A stretch of 64,000 nucleotides of DNA from Paenibacillus flagellatus (GCF_003217775.1 NZ_QJVJ01000004.1:62001-126000); one strand, 5' to 3'. Counted from the first letter of the stretch, positions 33,128 through 41,806 are shown. Program-made: numbers and translations. The notes: a model not told the origin generated them from the sequence alone.

Positions 33128-34126
33128 ATGCTTACTCTGATCATCTTTATCGTCTTCTTGGCGCTGTTGTTCGATTTCATCAACGGCTTCCACGATACGG
33201 CGAACGCGATCGCCACTTCGATCTCGACGAGGGCGATGTCCCCCCGCTTCGCGGTTTTGTACGCGGCGGTGCTCAATTTCGTCGGCGCCATCCTCTCGTC
33301 GGAGGTAGCGAAAACCGTCGGCGGCAAAATCGCCAACCCGGCGCAAATCGACAACGGCATCCAGGTCGTCATCGCCGCCCTGATCGCGGCCATCTTCTGG
33401 AATTTGCTCACCTGGTATTACGGTATTCCGTCGTCGTCCTCCCATACGTTGATCGGCGCCTTGGCCGGTGCCGTTATCGCCGGAGCGGGAACCGATTCGC
33501 TCAATTGGGGCGGCTTTCTGCAAATCATCTACATTTTGATTTTGTCCCCCATCATCGCGTTCGCGGTCGGTTTTCTCGTCATGGGCATTATCAAGTATGC
33601 CATTTTGCTCGGGGGCAACCGTTCCCGCTCGAAGCTGAACCGGGTGTTTCGCTCGTTCCAGATCGTCTCCGCCGGCCTGCTGTCGTTTTCCCACGGAGGC
33701 AACGACGCGCAGAAGGCGATGGGCATCATCGTCTTCGCCCTCGTCGCCGGGGAGTATCAGACGGGGCTGGACGTTCCGTTATGGGTAAAAATTTCGGCTG
33801 CGGCGGCGATGGGTCTCGGCACCTCGATCGGCGGCTGGAAAATCATTAAGACCGTCAGCAAAAAGATTATGAAAATCGAGCCGGTCAACGGATTCGCGTC
33901 CGACTTGACGTCCTCGATCATTATTCAGACGTCGACACATATCGGACAACCTTTGTCCACGACGCACGTCATTACGTCGTCGATCATCGGTACCGGCAGC
34001 GTCATCCGCTTCAAGGACGTCAAATGGGGTACGGTCGGTCGGATGGTCATCACTTGGATCATTACGATCCCGATCAGTATGGTGCTCGCTTTCTTGCTGT
34101 ACAAGCTCATATTCGATTTGTTCTGA
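33128..34126 (+). CDS. pit: Low-affinity inorganic phosphate transporter (PiT family)
   Basis: The 332-residue membrane protein carries the two inverted PiT signatures: FDFINGFHDTANAIATS near residue 16 and SHGGNDAQKAMGI near 190. About ten hydrophobic helices are separated by a short basic cytoplasmic loop around residues 165-175 (GGNRSRSKLN). It imports metal-phosphate complexes with protons. A second conserved stretch, TSSIIIQTSTHIGQPLSTTH near 263, is typical of the C-terminal repeat. Co-transcribed with the upstream PhoU-like gene and followed by a strong terminator. Confidence 0.95.
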   Translation: MLTLIIFIVFLALLFDFINGFHDTANAIATSISTRAMSPRFAVLYAAVLNFVGAILSSEVAKTVGGKIANPAQIDNGIQVVIAALIAAIFWNLLTWYYGIPSSSSHTLIGALAGAVIAGAGTDSLNWGGFLQIIYILILSPIIAFAVGFLVMGIIKYAILLGGNRSRSKLNRVFRSFQIVSAGLLSFSHGGNDAQKAMGIIVFALVAGEYQTGLDVPLWVKISAAAAMGLGTSIGGWKIIKTVSKKIMKIEPVNGFASDLTSSIIIQTSTHIGQPLSTTHVITSSIIGTGSVIRFKDVKWGTVGRMVITWIITIPISMVLAFLLYKLIFDLF

Positions 34127-34136
34127 AAAACGAAGC

Positions 34137-34178
34137 AGGCTGTCCATCGGTCGTCTCAGACCGGCGGGCAGCCTTTTT
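34137..34178 (+). terminator. Terminator of the pit operon
   Basis: Nested stems AGGCTGTCC / GGGCAGCCT and CGGTC / GACCG precede TTTTT, starting 10 bases after the pit stop. Confidence 0.88.
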
Positions 34179-34193
34179 CGTCTTGTCGGCCCT

Positions 34194-35513
34194 TCAGGTG
34201 CGCAGACCGTTTTCGGCCGGCGCCACCGTTTTGGTACGAAAGACGGCAAGCGACAGTCCTATGGCCGACAGCTCCAGCACGAGGTGGCTGAACCCGTAGC
34301 TGACAAAGGGAAGCGGAATCCCGACGATCGGCACGGCTCCCAAAGACATGAGCAGGTTGTACCCGGTCTGGATGCCGAGCAAGGCGGCCGCCGCGGTCAC
34401 GAGCAGCCGGCCGTATCCGTCCCGGATTCGTCGGGCAGAACGGATCATCCACCAGCACAACAAAGCGAAGCCGCCCGCCAAAGCGATACCGGCCGCCCAG
34501 CCGAAACTATAGACCAAATAAGCGAATATGTAATCCCCGTGGATGTCCGGTACATTCGGCACCGGTACGGCAAACCCGTTTCCGAACCAGCCTGCGGCTC
34601 GAATCGACTTTTCCAGCTGGACGTTCATGTAGCCTGCGCCAAGCGGGTCCCGGTCGGGATAAAGAAACGCCGTCAGCCGGGTCAACCAATCGGCTCGATT
34701 CGGGAGAGCGACCGCAAGCATGAAGGCCGGGAAAAGCAGCGTTTGTCCGATCGCCTTCCACCGGCTTTTCGTTGCCGCCGCGCACAGAATCGTATAGACG
34801 GTCAAATACAAAGCCAAGCAGGGCAGCCGGGACAAGCCGGCGAATAAGAGCGTGGGCACGACCACCAGCGCGATTCCGGTCGTCGTCCAAAACCTCGGCT
34901 TGTCCCGCCATTCCATCAACAAACCCGCCGCCGCGACCAAGAGCAGGTAGGTGGCGAACCAAGCCCAATCGACCCCGAAGCTTCCGAACGCGAAGTAGGA
35001 AGGGCTTCCGTTTACCGTCACCCCGAACGGACGGCATACGATCAATCCGCCCACCGCCAACGCATAAATCGCCCAGGAATAGGACGACAGCTTCCGATAA
35101 GGAAGAAAGGAAAGCGTCAACAGGAGAGCGAAGCCTACGATAACGGAAACGAACTTGTGGGAAAACAGACTGTCTACGAGCTCCGGACGGTTATAGCGCA
35201 TGCTGAGTCCGACCGCGTAGATGGCGAACAAACCGAACCCGGTAATCGCCGAAACGGCGGCGAGCAACCCTCCGTTCATTCGGGGTCGATGAATGCGATG
35301 CATCTGTTTGCCGATGTCGACAGGGTCCCCCATACAGGCGATCGCGTGACGAATCGCCTCGTCCCGGCTGTCGCCGAATGCCTCCCGCTCCGCCACAAGC
35401 TCTTCGATATGGCCTTCGAGCTCCCGGCGAATGTCGTCGTGCATCGCTTTCGCCTTGATTTGCGAGCAGACGGCTTGCAGAAAGCCTCTGACCGATTCAT
35501 GATCGCGGATCAT
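34194..35513 (-). CDS. HAAS-SEDS fusion: FtsW/RodA/SpoVE-type membrane protein with a regulatory prefix
   Basis: The 439-residue protein has a soluble helical prefix (residues about 5-72; EGHIEELVAERE, SRDEAIRHAI and GDPVDIGKQMH) of the HAAS/permease-prefix type that accompanies PadR regulators. About ten membrane helices of the SEDS family follow. The SEDS hallmark VPDIHGDYIFAYLVYSFG (near 340) keeps the acidic residue equivalent to RodA/FtsW HTDFIF. The later PFVSYG is kept, but the usual GGS is changed to GFSH. It may polymerise peptidoglycan or a related glycan under special conditions. Its ATG overlaps the padR stop by 4 bases. Confidence 0.85.
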   Translation of the reverse strand: MIRDHESVRGFLQAVCSQIKAKAMHDDIRRELEGHIEELVAEREAFGDSRDEAIRHAIACMGDPVDIGKQMHRIHRPRMNGGLLAAVSAITGFGLFAIYAVGLSMRYNRPELVDSLFSHKFVSVIVGFALLLTLSFLPYRKLSSYSWAIYALAVGGLIVCRPFGVTVNGSPSYFAFGSFGVDWAWFATYLLLVAAAGLLMEWRDKPRFWTTTGIALVVVPTLLFAGLSRLPCLALYLTVYTILCAAATKSRWKAIGQTLLFPAFMLAVALPNRADWLTRLTAFLYPDRDPLGAGYMNVQLEKSIRAAGWFGNGFAVPVPNVPDIHGDYIFAYLVYSFGWAAGIALAGGFALLCWWMIRSARRIRDGYGRLLVTAAAALLGIQTGYNLLMSLGAVPIVGIPLPFVSYGFSHLVLELSAIGLSLAVFRTKTVAPAENGLRT

Positions 35514-35842
35514 GTCCTTCCCTCCCTCAATACAAGGTCAACCGCGTTCCGGAACTCGGACCACTCCCGTTTTTTCTCCTTCAGGAGGCTCCGCCCGTCG
35601 TCGGTAATCCGGTAATATTTGCGCTTCCGGCCATTGGCCTCGCTCCAATACGCCTCCACCCAGCCCTCTGCTTCCATGGCGTGCAAGATCGGATACAACG
35701 TGCCCTCCTTCAAGGCGAACGCCCCTCCGGACTTTCGCTCGAGCTCCTTCAGCATCTCGTAGCCGTACAGGTCGCCGCGATTCAACAACGACAGCAGCAT
35801 CGTTCCCGTGCTTCCTTTCAACAGCTCTTTGTTCAAGTCCAT
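35510..35842 (-). CDS. PadR-family transcriptional regulator
   Basis: The 110-residue winged-helix protein has typical PadR features: LLSLLNRGDLYGYEMLKEL (residues 16-34), ALKEGTLYPILHAMEAEGWV (43-62), and RKRKYYRITDDGRSLL near 72-87. It is a short subfamily 2 member that usually represses its own operon. It is translationally coupled to the HAAS-SEDS gene, the arrangement known for PadR-HAAS pairs. A 15-base-spaced direct repeat in its promoter region is a candidate operator. The start has AAGGAGG upstream. Confidence 0.92.
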   Translation of the reverse strand: MDLNKELLKGSTGTMLLSLLNRGDLYGYEMLKELERKSGGAFALKEGTLYPILHAMEAEGWVEAYWSEANGRKRKYYRITDDGRSLLKEKKREWSEFRNAVDLVLREGRT

Positions 35843-35871
35843 CCTCCTTCCATGATATAATACCTAGAATA

Positions 35872-35896
35872 ACTATGCATAGGATTACTATGTATA
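35872..35896. promoter_or_regulatory. Direct repeat and palindrome upstream of padR (candidate operator)
   Basis: ACTATGCATA (35872-35881) and ACTATGTATA (35887-35896) are near-identical 10-mers with a 15-base period. The first contains the palindrome CTATGCATAG. The ATGYAT cores resemble PadR-type operators. They lie 30-55 bases before the padR start. Confidence 0.5.
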
Positions 35897-35933
35897 AGAA
35901 TAACCGATTGCGTTCCTTTTGTCCAATCCGCGA

Positions 35934-35982
35934 TTGACTTTGTTCTCAGCCGTTATATTATAATAAATGTACGTTATAACGG
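35934..35982 (+). promoter_or_regulatory. Predicted azlCD promoter with flanking inverted repeat
   Basis: TTGACT (35934-35939) is followed by TATTAT (35956-35961, spacing 16) or TATAAT (35959-35964, spacing 19). CCGTTATA (35950-35957) and TATAACGG (35975-35982) form a perfect 8-bp inverted repeat around the -10 box, a likely repressor site. Confidence 0.55.
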
Positions 35983-36045
35983 ACGTCAGTTTTTGAATTT
36001 CCGATTGTCCGCCCTTTACCATTATCTGATAACGAGGGATCGCTT

Positions 36046-36771
36046 ATGAACGAAACATGGCGCGAAGCTCGCCCGGCGAGACGTGCGGATACGTTCGGGC
36101 AAGGCATCAGAGACTGCGTACCGACGCTGCTCGGGTATGCGAGCATCGGGTTCGCTTTCGGCATCGTAGGCGTCTCGTCCGGCCTCTCGATGCTCGAAGT
36201 CGCCTTGCTGTCCGTTCTCGTCTACGCCGGATCGGCCCAGTTTATTTTTTGCGCCCTTCTGGCCGCGGGGAGCCCGGCATCGGCCATCATTTTGACCACT
36301 TTCGTCGTGAACCTGAGACATTTCCTGCTCAGCCTGACCGTTGCGCCTTACTTGACGCACTATTCGCTGCTTCAAAACGTCGGCTTCGGCAGTTTGCTCA
36401 CCGACGAAACGTTCGGCGTGGCGGCCAGCCGGATCGCGGAGCAAGGCCGTTTAAGCGACAGATGGATGAACGGCCTGAACGTGACCGCCTACCTGTCCTG
36501 GATCGCCTCCTGCACGCTGGGTGCGGTATTCGGCCATTGGATCGCCGAGCCCGAACGGTTCGGGCTCGATTTCGCGCTCGTCGCAATGTTCGCCGCCCTG
36601 CTCGTGCTTCAGCTCCAAAGCGTGGAGAAATCCAAGTGGACGCATTGGTTGTCCGTCGTACTTTACATGGTCATCGCCATGATCGTGTTCAGCCTGTTCG
36701 TACCGTCGTACGTCGCCGTGCTGCTGTCGACGGTCGTCGTCGCGACCATCGGGGCGGTGACCGAACGATGA
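36046..36771 (+). CDS. azlC: Branched-chain amino acid exporter, large subunit
   Basis: The 241-residue membrane protein of the AzlC family has the signature GYASIGFAFGIVG near residue 26, YAGSAQFIFCALLAAG near 60 and TFVVNLRHFLLSL near 88, and about six helices. With AzlD it exports leucine analogues and branched-chain amino acids. The last bases overlap the azlD start (ATGA), showing coupling. It is led by a well-formed promoter with an inverted repeat. An Lrp-like repressor (AzlB) is the regulator in B. subtilis; none is linked here. Confidence 0.92.
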   Translation: MNETWREARPARRADTFGQGIRDCVPTLLGYASIGFAFGIVGVSSGLSMLEVALLSVLVYAGSAQFIFCALLAAGSPASAIILTTFVVNLRHFLLSLTVAPYLTHYSLLQNVGFGSLLTDETFGVAASRIAEQGRLSDRWMNGLNVTAYLSWIASCTLGAVFGHWIAEPERFGLDFALVAMFAALLVLQLQSVEKSKWTHWLSVVLYMVIAMIVFSLFVPSYVAVLLSTVVVATIGAVTER

Positions 36772-37094
36772 ATACGACCTTATCGATGATCGGGCTGATT
36801 GCGGGATGCGCATTCGTAACGCTTTTGCCTCGCGTCCTTCCCTTTTTGCTCGTCCGCACCGTCCGGCTGCCGCCTTTCGTGCTGAAGTGGCTGTCCTACA
36901 TTCCGGTCTGCATTTTGACCGCGCTCGTCGTCGAGAGTGCGCTTCTCGAATCGGGACAAGGGACGGTTGCGATCGACTGGACGGTCGTCGTCGTCTTGAT
37001 CCCGACTTTTCTCACGGCGATTCGCACGAAAAGCTTATCCGCGACTGTCGTCGTCGGGGCGATTGGCATGGCGGCAGCCCGCATGTTGCTCTGA
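36768..37094 (+). CDS. azlD: Branched-chain amino acid exporter, small subunit
   Basis: The 108-residue membrane protein has four hydrophobic helices and the AzlD motif TLLPRVLPFLLVR (residues about 19-31), then LSYIPVCILTALVVESALL and the C-terminal VVVGAIGMAAARMLL. It pairs with AzlC to form the exporter. The ATG overlaps the azlC TGA by 4 bases. It converges with the FAD monooxygenase gene with only 11 bases between the stops; I saw no terminator in that gap. Confidence 0.9.
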   Translation: MNTTLSMIGLIAGCAFVTLLPRVLPFLLVRTVRLPPFVLKWLSYIPVCILTALVVESALLESGQGTVAIDWTVVVVLIPTFLTAIRTKSLSATVVVGAIGMAAARMLL

Positions 37095-37105
37095 GCGCTT
37101 CTCCT

Positions 37106-38275
37106 TCAATCGACGTCCGCTCCGACGATGCCGTCCAGCCGACTCGCCAGCACGGCCGGCGGAACGGTCCGCAGCATCCAATTCCGGACGGCGATGGCGA
37201 TTCCGTTCTCCAGCTGCATCAGCTTGCCCATTCGTCGCGACTGCTTGACGATCGCGGTCGTGCGCGGGATCCGGGCCCGCTCGTACGCTTGCAGCGCTTT
37301 GGCGACGTCCGCCGTTTCCGGCCGCAGGCTTCGCGCCAGCACGATCGCGTCCTCGAGCGCTTGCGCGCCGCCTTGCCCCAAGTTCGGCATCATCGGGTGC
37401 GCCGCGTCGCCGAGCAGCGTCGCACGGCCGTACGACCAACGGGTCAGCGGCTTTCGATCGAACAGGTCGTGCGCCAATATGGCCGATTCCGCGGTCGCGT
37501 CGATAACGGCCCGGACCGGCTCATACCAGCCGCGAAAGTGGCGCTGTGCCGCTTCCTTGCGCTCCTTCGGCGACAGCCGGTCACCCGGCGGCGCGTTAAT
37601 GGCGGCAAACCAAAAGACGCGCCCGCCGCCGAGGTGGGAAAAGCCGAACCTTCGGCCCGGGCCCAGCGCTTCGAAGCCTCCGCCGTCCTCGACGGCGTAT
37701 CGTTCGTCGGCGTATTCGCATAGGCCGCGCAGCGCGGTAAATCCGCCGTACCGGAGCGGCTCCGGCCCGACGAGCCGTTCCCTCGCCGCCGACCGGACGC
37801 CGTCCGCTCCGACGAGCACGTGGCCCTCTACGCGCGTGCCGTCATGGAACAATGCGGCAACCGTCCGCGCATCCTGCTCGATCGCCGCAAGCTCCTTTTC
37901 CGTCCGGACCTCGCTTCCGCCCGCCTCCGCCCAACGCCGAAGCAAAATCGAACGCAGCTCCGCCCGGTGAATCAAGTAGCTGTGCGTCCCGTACCGGGCC
38001 GCTTGCCGCAAGGCCGGCAGCTCGACGAGCAGCTTGCCGTCCCATGTACGGATTTCGGCTTTGCCGACGGCGGCTCCCCGCTCGGCTACGGCTTCCGCCG
38101 CGCCGAGCTTCGCCAGCGCCTTCATCGCGTTGGCCGCCAAGACGATGCCGGCCCCGTTGTCCGCCGAGACGGACGCTTTGTCGAACACGTCGACGTCCCA
38201 GCCGGCCTCCCGCAACGCGATCGCCGCGCTCAAGCCGCCGATCCCAGCACCGATGACAATCGCTTTTCGCCTCAT
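37106..38275 (-). CDS. FAD-dependent aromatic-ring-type monooxygenase
   Basis: The 389-residue group A flavoprotein monooxygenase has the N-terminal dinucleotide motif VIGAGIGGLSAAIALREAG (residues 6-24), the DG motif LVGADGVRSAAR near 155 and the GD motif LLGDAAHPMMPNLGQGGAQA near 278. It resembles salicylate hydroxylase and FAD-dependent urate hydroxylase (HpxO) types. There are no purine or aromatic catabolic genes nearby, so the substrate is unknown. NADH or NADPH would be the reductant. The ATG at 38275 has GGAGGG upstream; the longer frame runs back into the rex terminator. Confidence 0.87.
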   Translation of the reverse strand: MRRKAIVIGAGIGGLSAAIALREAGWDVDVFDKASVSADNGAGIVLAANAMKALAKLGAAEAVAERGAAVGKAEIRTWDGKLLVELPALRQAARYGTHSYLIHRAELRSILLRRWAEAGGSEVRTEKELAAIEQDARTVAALFHDGTRVEGHVLVGADGVRSAARERLVGPEPLRYGGFTALRGLCEYADERYAVEDGGGFEALGPGRRFGFSHLGGGRVFWFAAINAPPGDRLSPKERKEAAQRHFRGWYEPVRAVIDATAESAILAHDLFDRKPLTRWSYGRATLLGDAAHPMMPNLGQGGAQALEDAIVLARSLRPETADVAKALQAYERARIPRTTAIVKQSRRMGKLMQLENGIAIAVRNWMLRTVPPAVLASRLDGIVGADVD

Positions 38276-38292
38276 CCCGTTCCCTCCATTGG

Positions 38293-38323
38293 AAAAAAAA
38301 CGGCGGGGAACGAATCCCCGCCG
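38293..38323 (-). terminator. Terminator of the rex operon
   Basis: Read leftward, a perfect 9-bp stem CGGCGGGGA / TCCCCGCCG with a 5-base loop is followed by eight Ts, 11 bases after the rex stop. Confidence 0.92.
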
Positions 38324-38333
38324 CGCTTCCGGT

Positions 38334-38951
38334 TTATAAATAGTAGGCGAGACTTTGCAGCTCGGTCGTAAAGTCCGCATGATGGACGCGAATCTCGCTC
38401 GGCACCTTGATGATGACCGGAGCGAAGTTCAGTATCGCCTCCACGCCCGCTTCGACGAACTGGTTGGCGACGACCTGCGCTTCGAACGCCGGCACCGTAA
38501 TGATGCCGATGCGCACCTTCAGCTCCCGGATCGTCTCGACGAGAGCGGACATCGGCAGAACGGTCAAATTGTTGATCTGTACCCCGATTTTTTCCGGGGA
38601 GCTGTCGAATACGGCGACGATTTTCATATTGTCGCGAAGATACGCGTTATAATTGCACAACGCCCTTCCCAGGTTGCCGGCGCCGACGAGAGCGACCGGG
38701 ATAAGCTGGTCGAGCTTCAAGATTTGCCGAATTTTTTCGATCAAGTAGCCGACGTCGTATCCGATTCCCTTCTTGCCGAACTCGCCGAAGTAAGCCAAAT
38801 CTTTGCGAATTTGCGCCGGATTCAAGTCGAGCTTTTGTCCCAAGTCCTGCGACGATACCATCTGTACGTTGCGACGGCTCAATTCGTTCAAAAAGCGCAA
38901 ATAAACCGGAAGGCGGCGAACGACCGCCTCGGAAATTTTCGGCGTCTTCAT
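38334..38951 (-). CDS. rex: Redox-sensing transcriptional repressor Rex
   Basis: The 205-residue protein has an N-terminal winged helix (residues 1-75; VVRRLPVYLRFLNELSRR, SSQDLGQKLDLNPAQIRKDL and YFGEFGKKGIGYDV) and a Rossmann domain that reads the NADH/NAD+ ratio (VALVGAGNLGRALCNY near 88). It represses fermentation and anaerobic respiration genes when NADH is low. The longest frame extends far upstream as a shadow of dinG; the ATG at 38951 overlaps the dinG stop by 4 bases. ackA and the hydroxyacyl-CoA dehydrogenase in this window are possible targets, but I saw no clear Rex box. Confidence 0.95.
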   Translation of the reverse strand: MKTPKISEAVVRRLPVYLRFLNELSRRNVQMVSSQDLGQKLDLNPAQIRKDLAYFGEFGKKGIGYDVGYLIEKIRQILKLDQLIPVALVGAGNLGRALCNYNAYLRDNMKIVAVFDSSPEKIGVQINNLTVLPMSALVETIRELKVRIGIITVPAFEAQVVANQFVEAGVEAILNFAPVIIKVPSEIRVHHADFTTELQSLAYYL

Positions 38952-41806
38952 CCGTTCTCCCCTCCCATCCAATCGGAAATTCGCGATACGAGATGCTGCG
39001 TGCTCAAATGCTCGATTTTCGGTCCGGGCAGCGAATACAGGAAGTTGCGTCCGTACGACGTTTCCAGCACCCGCGTATCGTAAATGACGACGACGCCGCG
39101 GTCCTGCGCCGTCCGAACGAGACGCCCGAACCCTTGCTTGAACCGGATGACCGCCTGCGGCACCGACAGCGCGGTAAACGGATTGAGGTTGCTTTTCTTC
39201 AGCTGCTCGCTCTTCGCCTCGACGAGCGGATGGTTCGGAGGCTGGAACGGCAGGCGGACGATCGCGAGACAGGTGAGCGCCTCGCCCGGAATGTCGACGC
39301 CCTCCCAGAAGCTGCTCGTCCCGAGCAGGACGCTTGCCGACTGCGACCGGAACAAGCGGATCAGCTTGCTCCGGTTGCCGCTGTCGACGCCCTGTCCGAG
39401 CACTTGGATCGCGTGCGGCTTCAGCTTCTCCTTCAGCTCGGGATGAATTTGCTTGAGCATCCGATGCGATGTAAACAGGACGAGCATCCGGCCTTTCGTC
39501 TCGACGGCGACGTCGGCGAGCGAGCCGACCAGCGCATCGATGAAGGCGGCGTCGGCCGTCGCTCCTTTGACGCTCGGGAAATCTCTCGGAATGAGCACGA
39601 GCGCCTGCCGCCGGTATTGAAACGGCGACGGCAGCTGTACCGTCTTCACCTTCGTCTCGTCGGAAATCGGCTGCAAGCCGAGCTGCGCCGCGCTGTATTG
39701 GAACGACTTGTTCACCGTAAGCGTAGCCGAAGTCAAGACGACGCTGTCCTTCGTATCGAAGAAAAACTGCTTCAGCAGCTGGCTGACGTCGAGCGGGACG
39801 GCGAACAGCTGCACCGATTTGCTCTTGTAAAACGGCGACGCCTCGATCCAGTAGACGTAGTTCGGATCGGACATGCGCAGGAAGAAGCGCAAAATGTCGC
39901 GCTGGCGGACGAGCTGCTTCACCGATCCCGACAAGTCGGTCAGCACGCTGCTCGTCGTGAATTCGTCCGATTCCTCCTTCAGCTCGGAGACGAGCCGTTC
40001 CAGCTTTTTCGCGATTTCGGACGTTTCCAGATAGATGTTCTCCTCGATGACGAGCAGCGGCTCCCAATGCTTCGGAAGCGATTCCGGCTTCAGCCGCAGC
40101 ACGTACTGCCCGCTTTCGCCGCCCGCCGCGTCGTTCCGTTCGGAGACGAGCAGGTACAGCAGCTCGGTCAGCTTATCCCATTCTTCCTTGATCCGGACGA
40201 TGCGCGGATATACCGATTCGATCGTTTCGTTCCATTCCGACGCCTTCTCCTCCGCGCCCCGGTCGAGCCGGAATTGAAGCGAAGGAAGCTGGCCGGTCTT
40301 GGCGTCCTTATACATCCACAGCAGCGTATTCAGCATGGACGCATAGTGCAAATCCATGCCCAAATGCTTGCTGGCCACTTCCTCGAAATGGTGCGCCTCG
40401 TCGATGACAAGCTGCTTGTAGGCCGGCAGCAGCCGGTTCTCCGCTTGAATATCGGTGAACAGCAGCGAGTGGTTCGTAATGACGACGTCGGCGATGTTCG
40501 CTTCGTGGCGGGCCCGGTGATAAAAACATTTTTTATACCAAGGACACATCCGGTTCAAGCACGAATCCGTATCGCTCGCCACCGTGCTCCAAAATTCGGC
40601 TCCGCGGTTCGCGAAGTACAGCTCCTCGTCGTCCCCGTGCTCCGTCTCGCTCAGCCAGACGACCATTTGGGCGGCCGTAACGCGATCGTCCTTTTCGCTG
40701 GCGAAGTCGCGGTTGTACAGCTTTTGCTCGAATTTGCGCAAGCATAAGTAATGGCTTCGTCCCTTCAGAACGGCCGCCCGAAACGGAACGGGGAATATGT
40801 CCTGCAGCAGCGGAACGTCGCGCTGCCGCAGCTGCTCCTGCAAATTGATCGTGTGCGTGCTGACGATCACCTTTTTATTTTCCTTGACCCCGTGATACAG
40901 CGACGGAATCAGGTAGCCGAGCGATTTGCCCGTACCGGTCCCCGCTTCGACCATCAAGTGCCGGTCGGACGCGAACGAGGCTTCGACTTCCCGGATCATT
41001 TGCTCCTGCGCTTCGCGCTCCTCGAAGATGTCGAACTTCTCGCGCAAATTTTGCTTGATCTTCCCGTAAAACGGCTCGAAGGCGCCGATCCCGCTATCCG
41101 CTTCCCCGTCCTCGTCCTCGCGCGCCGGCTTCTCCTGCTCCCAATCGTTCACGTTCAGCACGTATTGGCGAAAATACCGATGCGTGTCGGGATCGAGTCC
41201 GACGTCGATCTCTTTGCGCAGCCGCATCTCCTGCAAAAACCAGCCGAGATCGCCCGGATCGTTCTCGAACAGCTGCGCCAGCTTTTGTACGGTCAACAGG
41301 GGCAGCGAATCGAACCGTTCGAGGCAGCGAAGCCAGACGAGCGCCGTCGCCTCGGCGTCGCTATCCGCCTGGTGGGGGCGATCGTGTTCGATGCCGAACG
41401 CTTGCGTCACCATCGACAGCTGAAGGCTCGTCAAGGTCGGGAACAGCATGCGCAGCACGGGTATCGTATCGAGCACGCGTCCGTCGAACGGCAAATAACC
41501 GCTCTTCTCGCACGCGTAGCGCAAAAACATATGATCGAAGCCGGCGTTGTGCGCGACTAGCGCACTGTCGGCCAGAAGCGGAAGCATGTCGGACAAGACG
41601 TCCTCGATGGCCGGCGCTTCCGCCACCATCTCGTCGGTAATGCCCGTCAGCTGCACGATAAATTCGGGAATCGGTTTGCTCGGCTTGACGAGGGAGGCGA
41701 AACGCCGGGTAATCGTTCCTTCTTCTATAACAACAAGACCAACCTGTATGATATCATCCGAAGGTTGGTCTCCCGTTGTTTCAAAATCGATAACCGCATA
41801 TTTCAT
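38948..41806 (-). CDS. dinG: DinG-family helicase fused to a 3'-5' exonuclease domain
   Basis: The 952-residue protein has an N-terminal DEDD exonuclease domain (AVIDFETTG at 4-12, HNAGFDHMFL near 94, and HQADSDAEATA near 154) and an XPD/DinG-type helicase with Walker A EAGTGTGKS near 285, DEAH box VIDEAHHF near 454 and GFGRLVRTAQDRG near 900. Four cysteines (YLCLRKF, SCLNRMC and KKCFYH, about residues 350-425) are placed as in iron-sulfur helicases. It would unwind and trim damaged or R-loop DNA. The same gene follows panD in B. subtilis. Its ribosome site is weak; an alternative ATG lies five codons upstream. Confidence 0.93.
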   Translation of the reverse strand: MKYAVIDFETTGDQPSDDIIQVGLVVIEEGTITRRFASLVKPSKPIPEFIVQLTGITDEMVAEAPAIEDVLSDMLPLLADSALVAHNAGFDHMFLRYACEKSGYLPFDGRVLDTIPVLRMLFPTLTSLQLSMVTQAFGIEHDRPHQADSDAEATALVWLRCLERFDSLPLLTVQKLAQLFENDPGDLGWFLQEMRLRKEIDVGLDPDTHRYFRQYVLNVNDWEQEKPAREDEDGEADSGIGAFEPFYGKIKQNLREKFDIFEEREAQEQMIREVEASFASDRHLMVEAGTGTGKSLGYLIPSLYHGVKENKKVIVSTHTINLQEQLRQRDVPLLQDIFPVPFRAAVLKGRSHYLCLRKFEQKLYNRDFASEKDDRVTAAQMVVWLSETEHGDDEELYFANRGAEFWSTVASDTDSCLNRMCPWYKKCFYHRARHEANIADVVITNHSLLFTDIQAENRLLPAYKQLVIDEAHHFEEVASKHLGMDLHYASMLNTLLWMYKDAKTGQLPSLQFRLDRGAEEKASEWNETIESVYPRIVRIKEEWDKLTELLYLLVSERNDAAGGESGQYVLRLKPESLPKHWEPLLVIEENIYLETSEIAKKLERLVSELKEESDEFTTSSVLTDLSGSVKQLVRQRDILRFFLRMSDPNYVYWIEASPFYKSKSVQLFAVPLDVSQLLKQFFFDTKDSVVLTSATLTVNKSFQYSAAQLGLQPISDETKVKTVQLPSPFQYRRQALVLIPRDFPSVKGATADAAFIDALVGSLADVAVETKGRMLVLFTSHRMLKQIHPELKEKLKPHAIQVLGQGVDSGNRSKLIRLFRSQSASVLLGTSSFWEGVDIPGEALTCLAIVRLPFQPPNHPLVEAKSEQLKKSNLNPFTALSVPQAVIRFKQGFGRLVRTAQDRGVVVIYDTRVLETSYGRNFLYSLPGPKIEHLSTQHLVSRISDWMGGENG

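Noticed and set aside
38952-40067. A 371-codon N-terminal extension of rex.
   Set aside because: It is a shadow of dinG; Rex is normally about 210 residues and begins with the winged helix.
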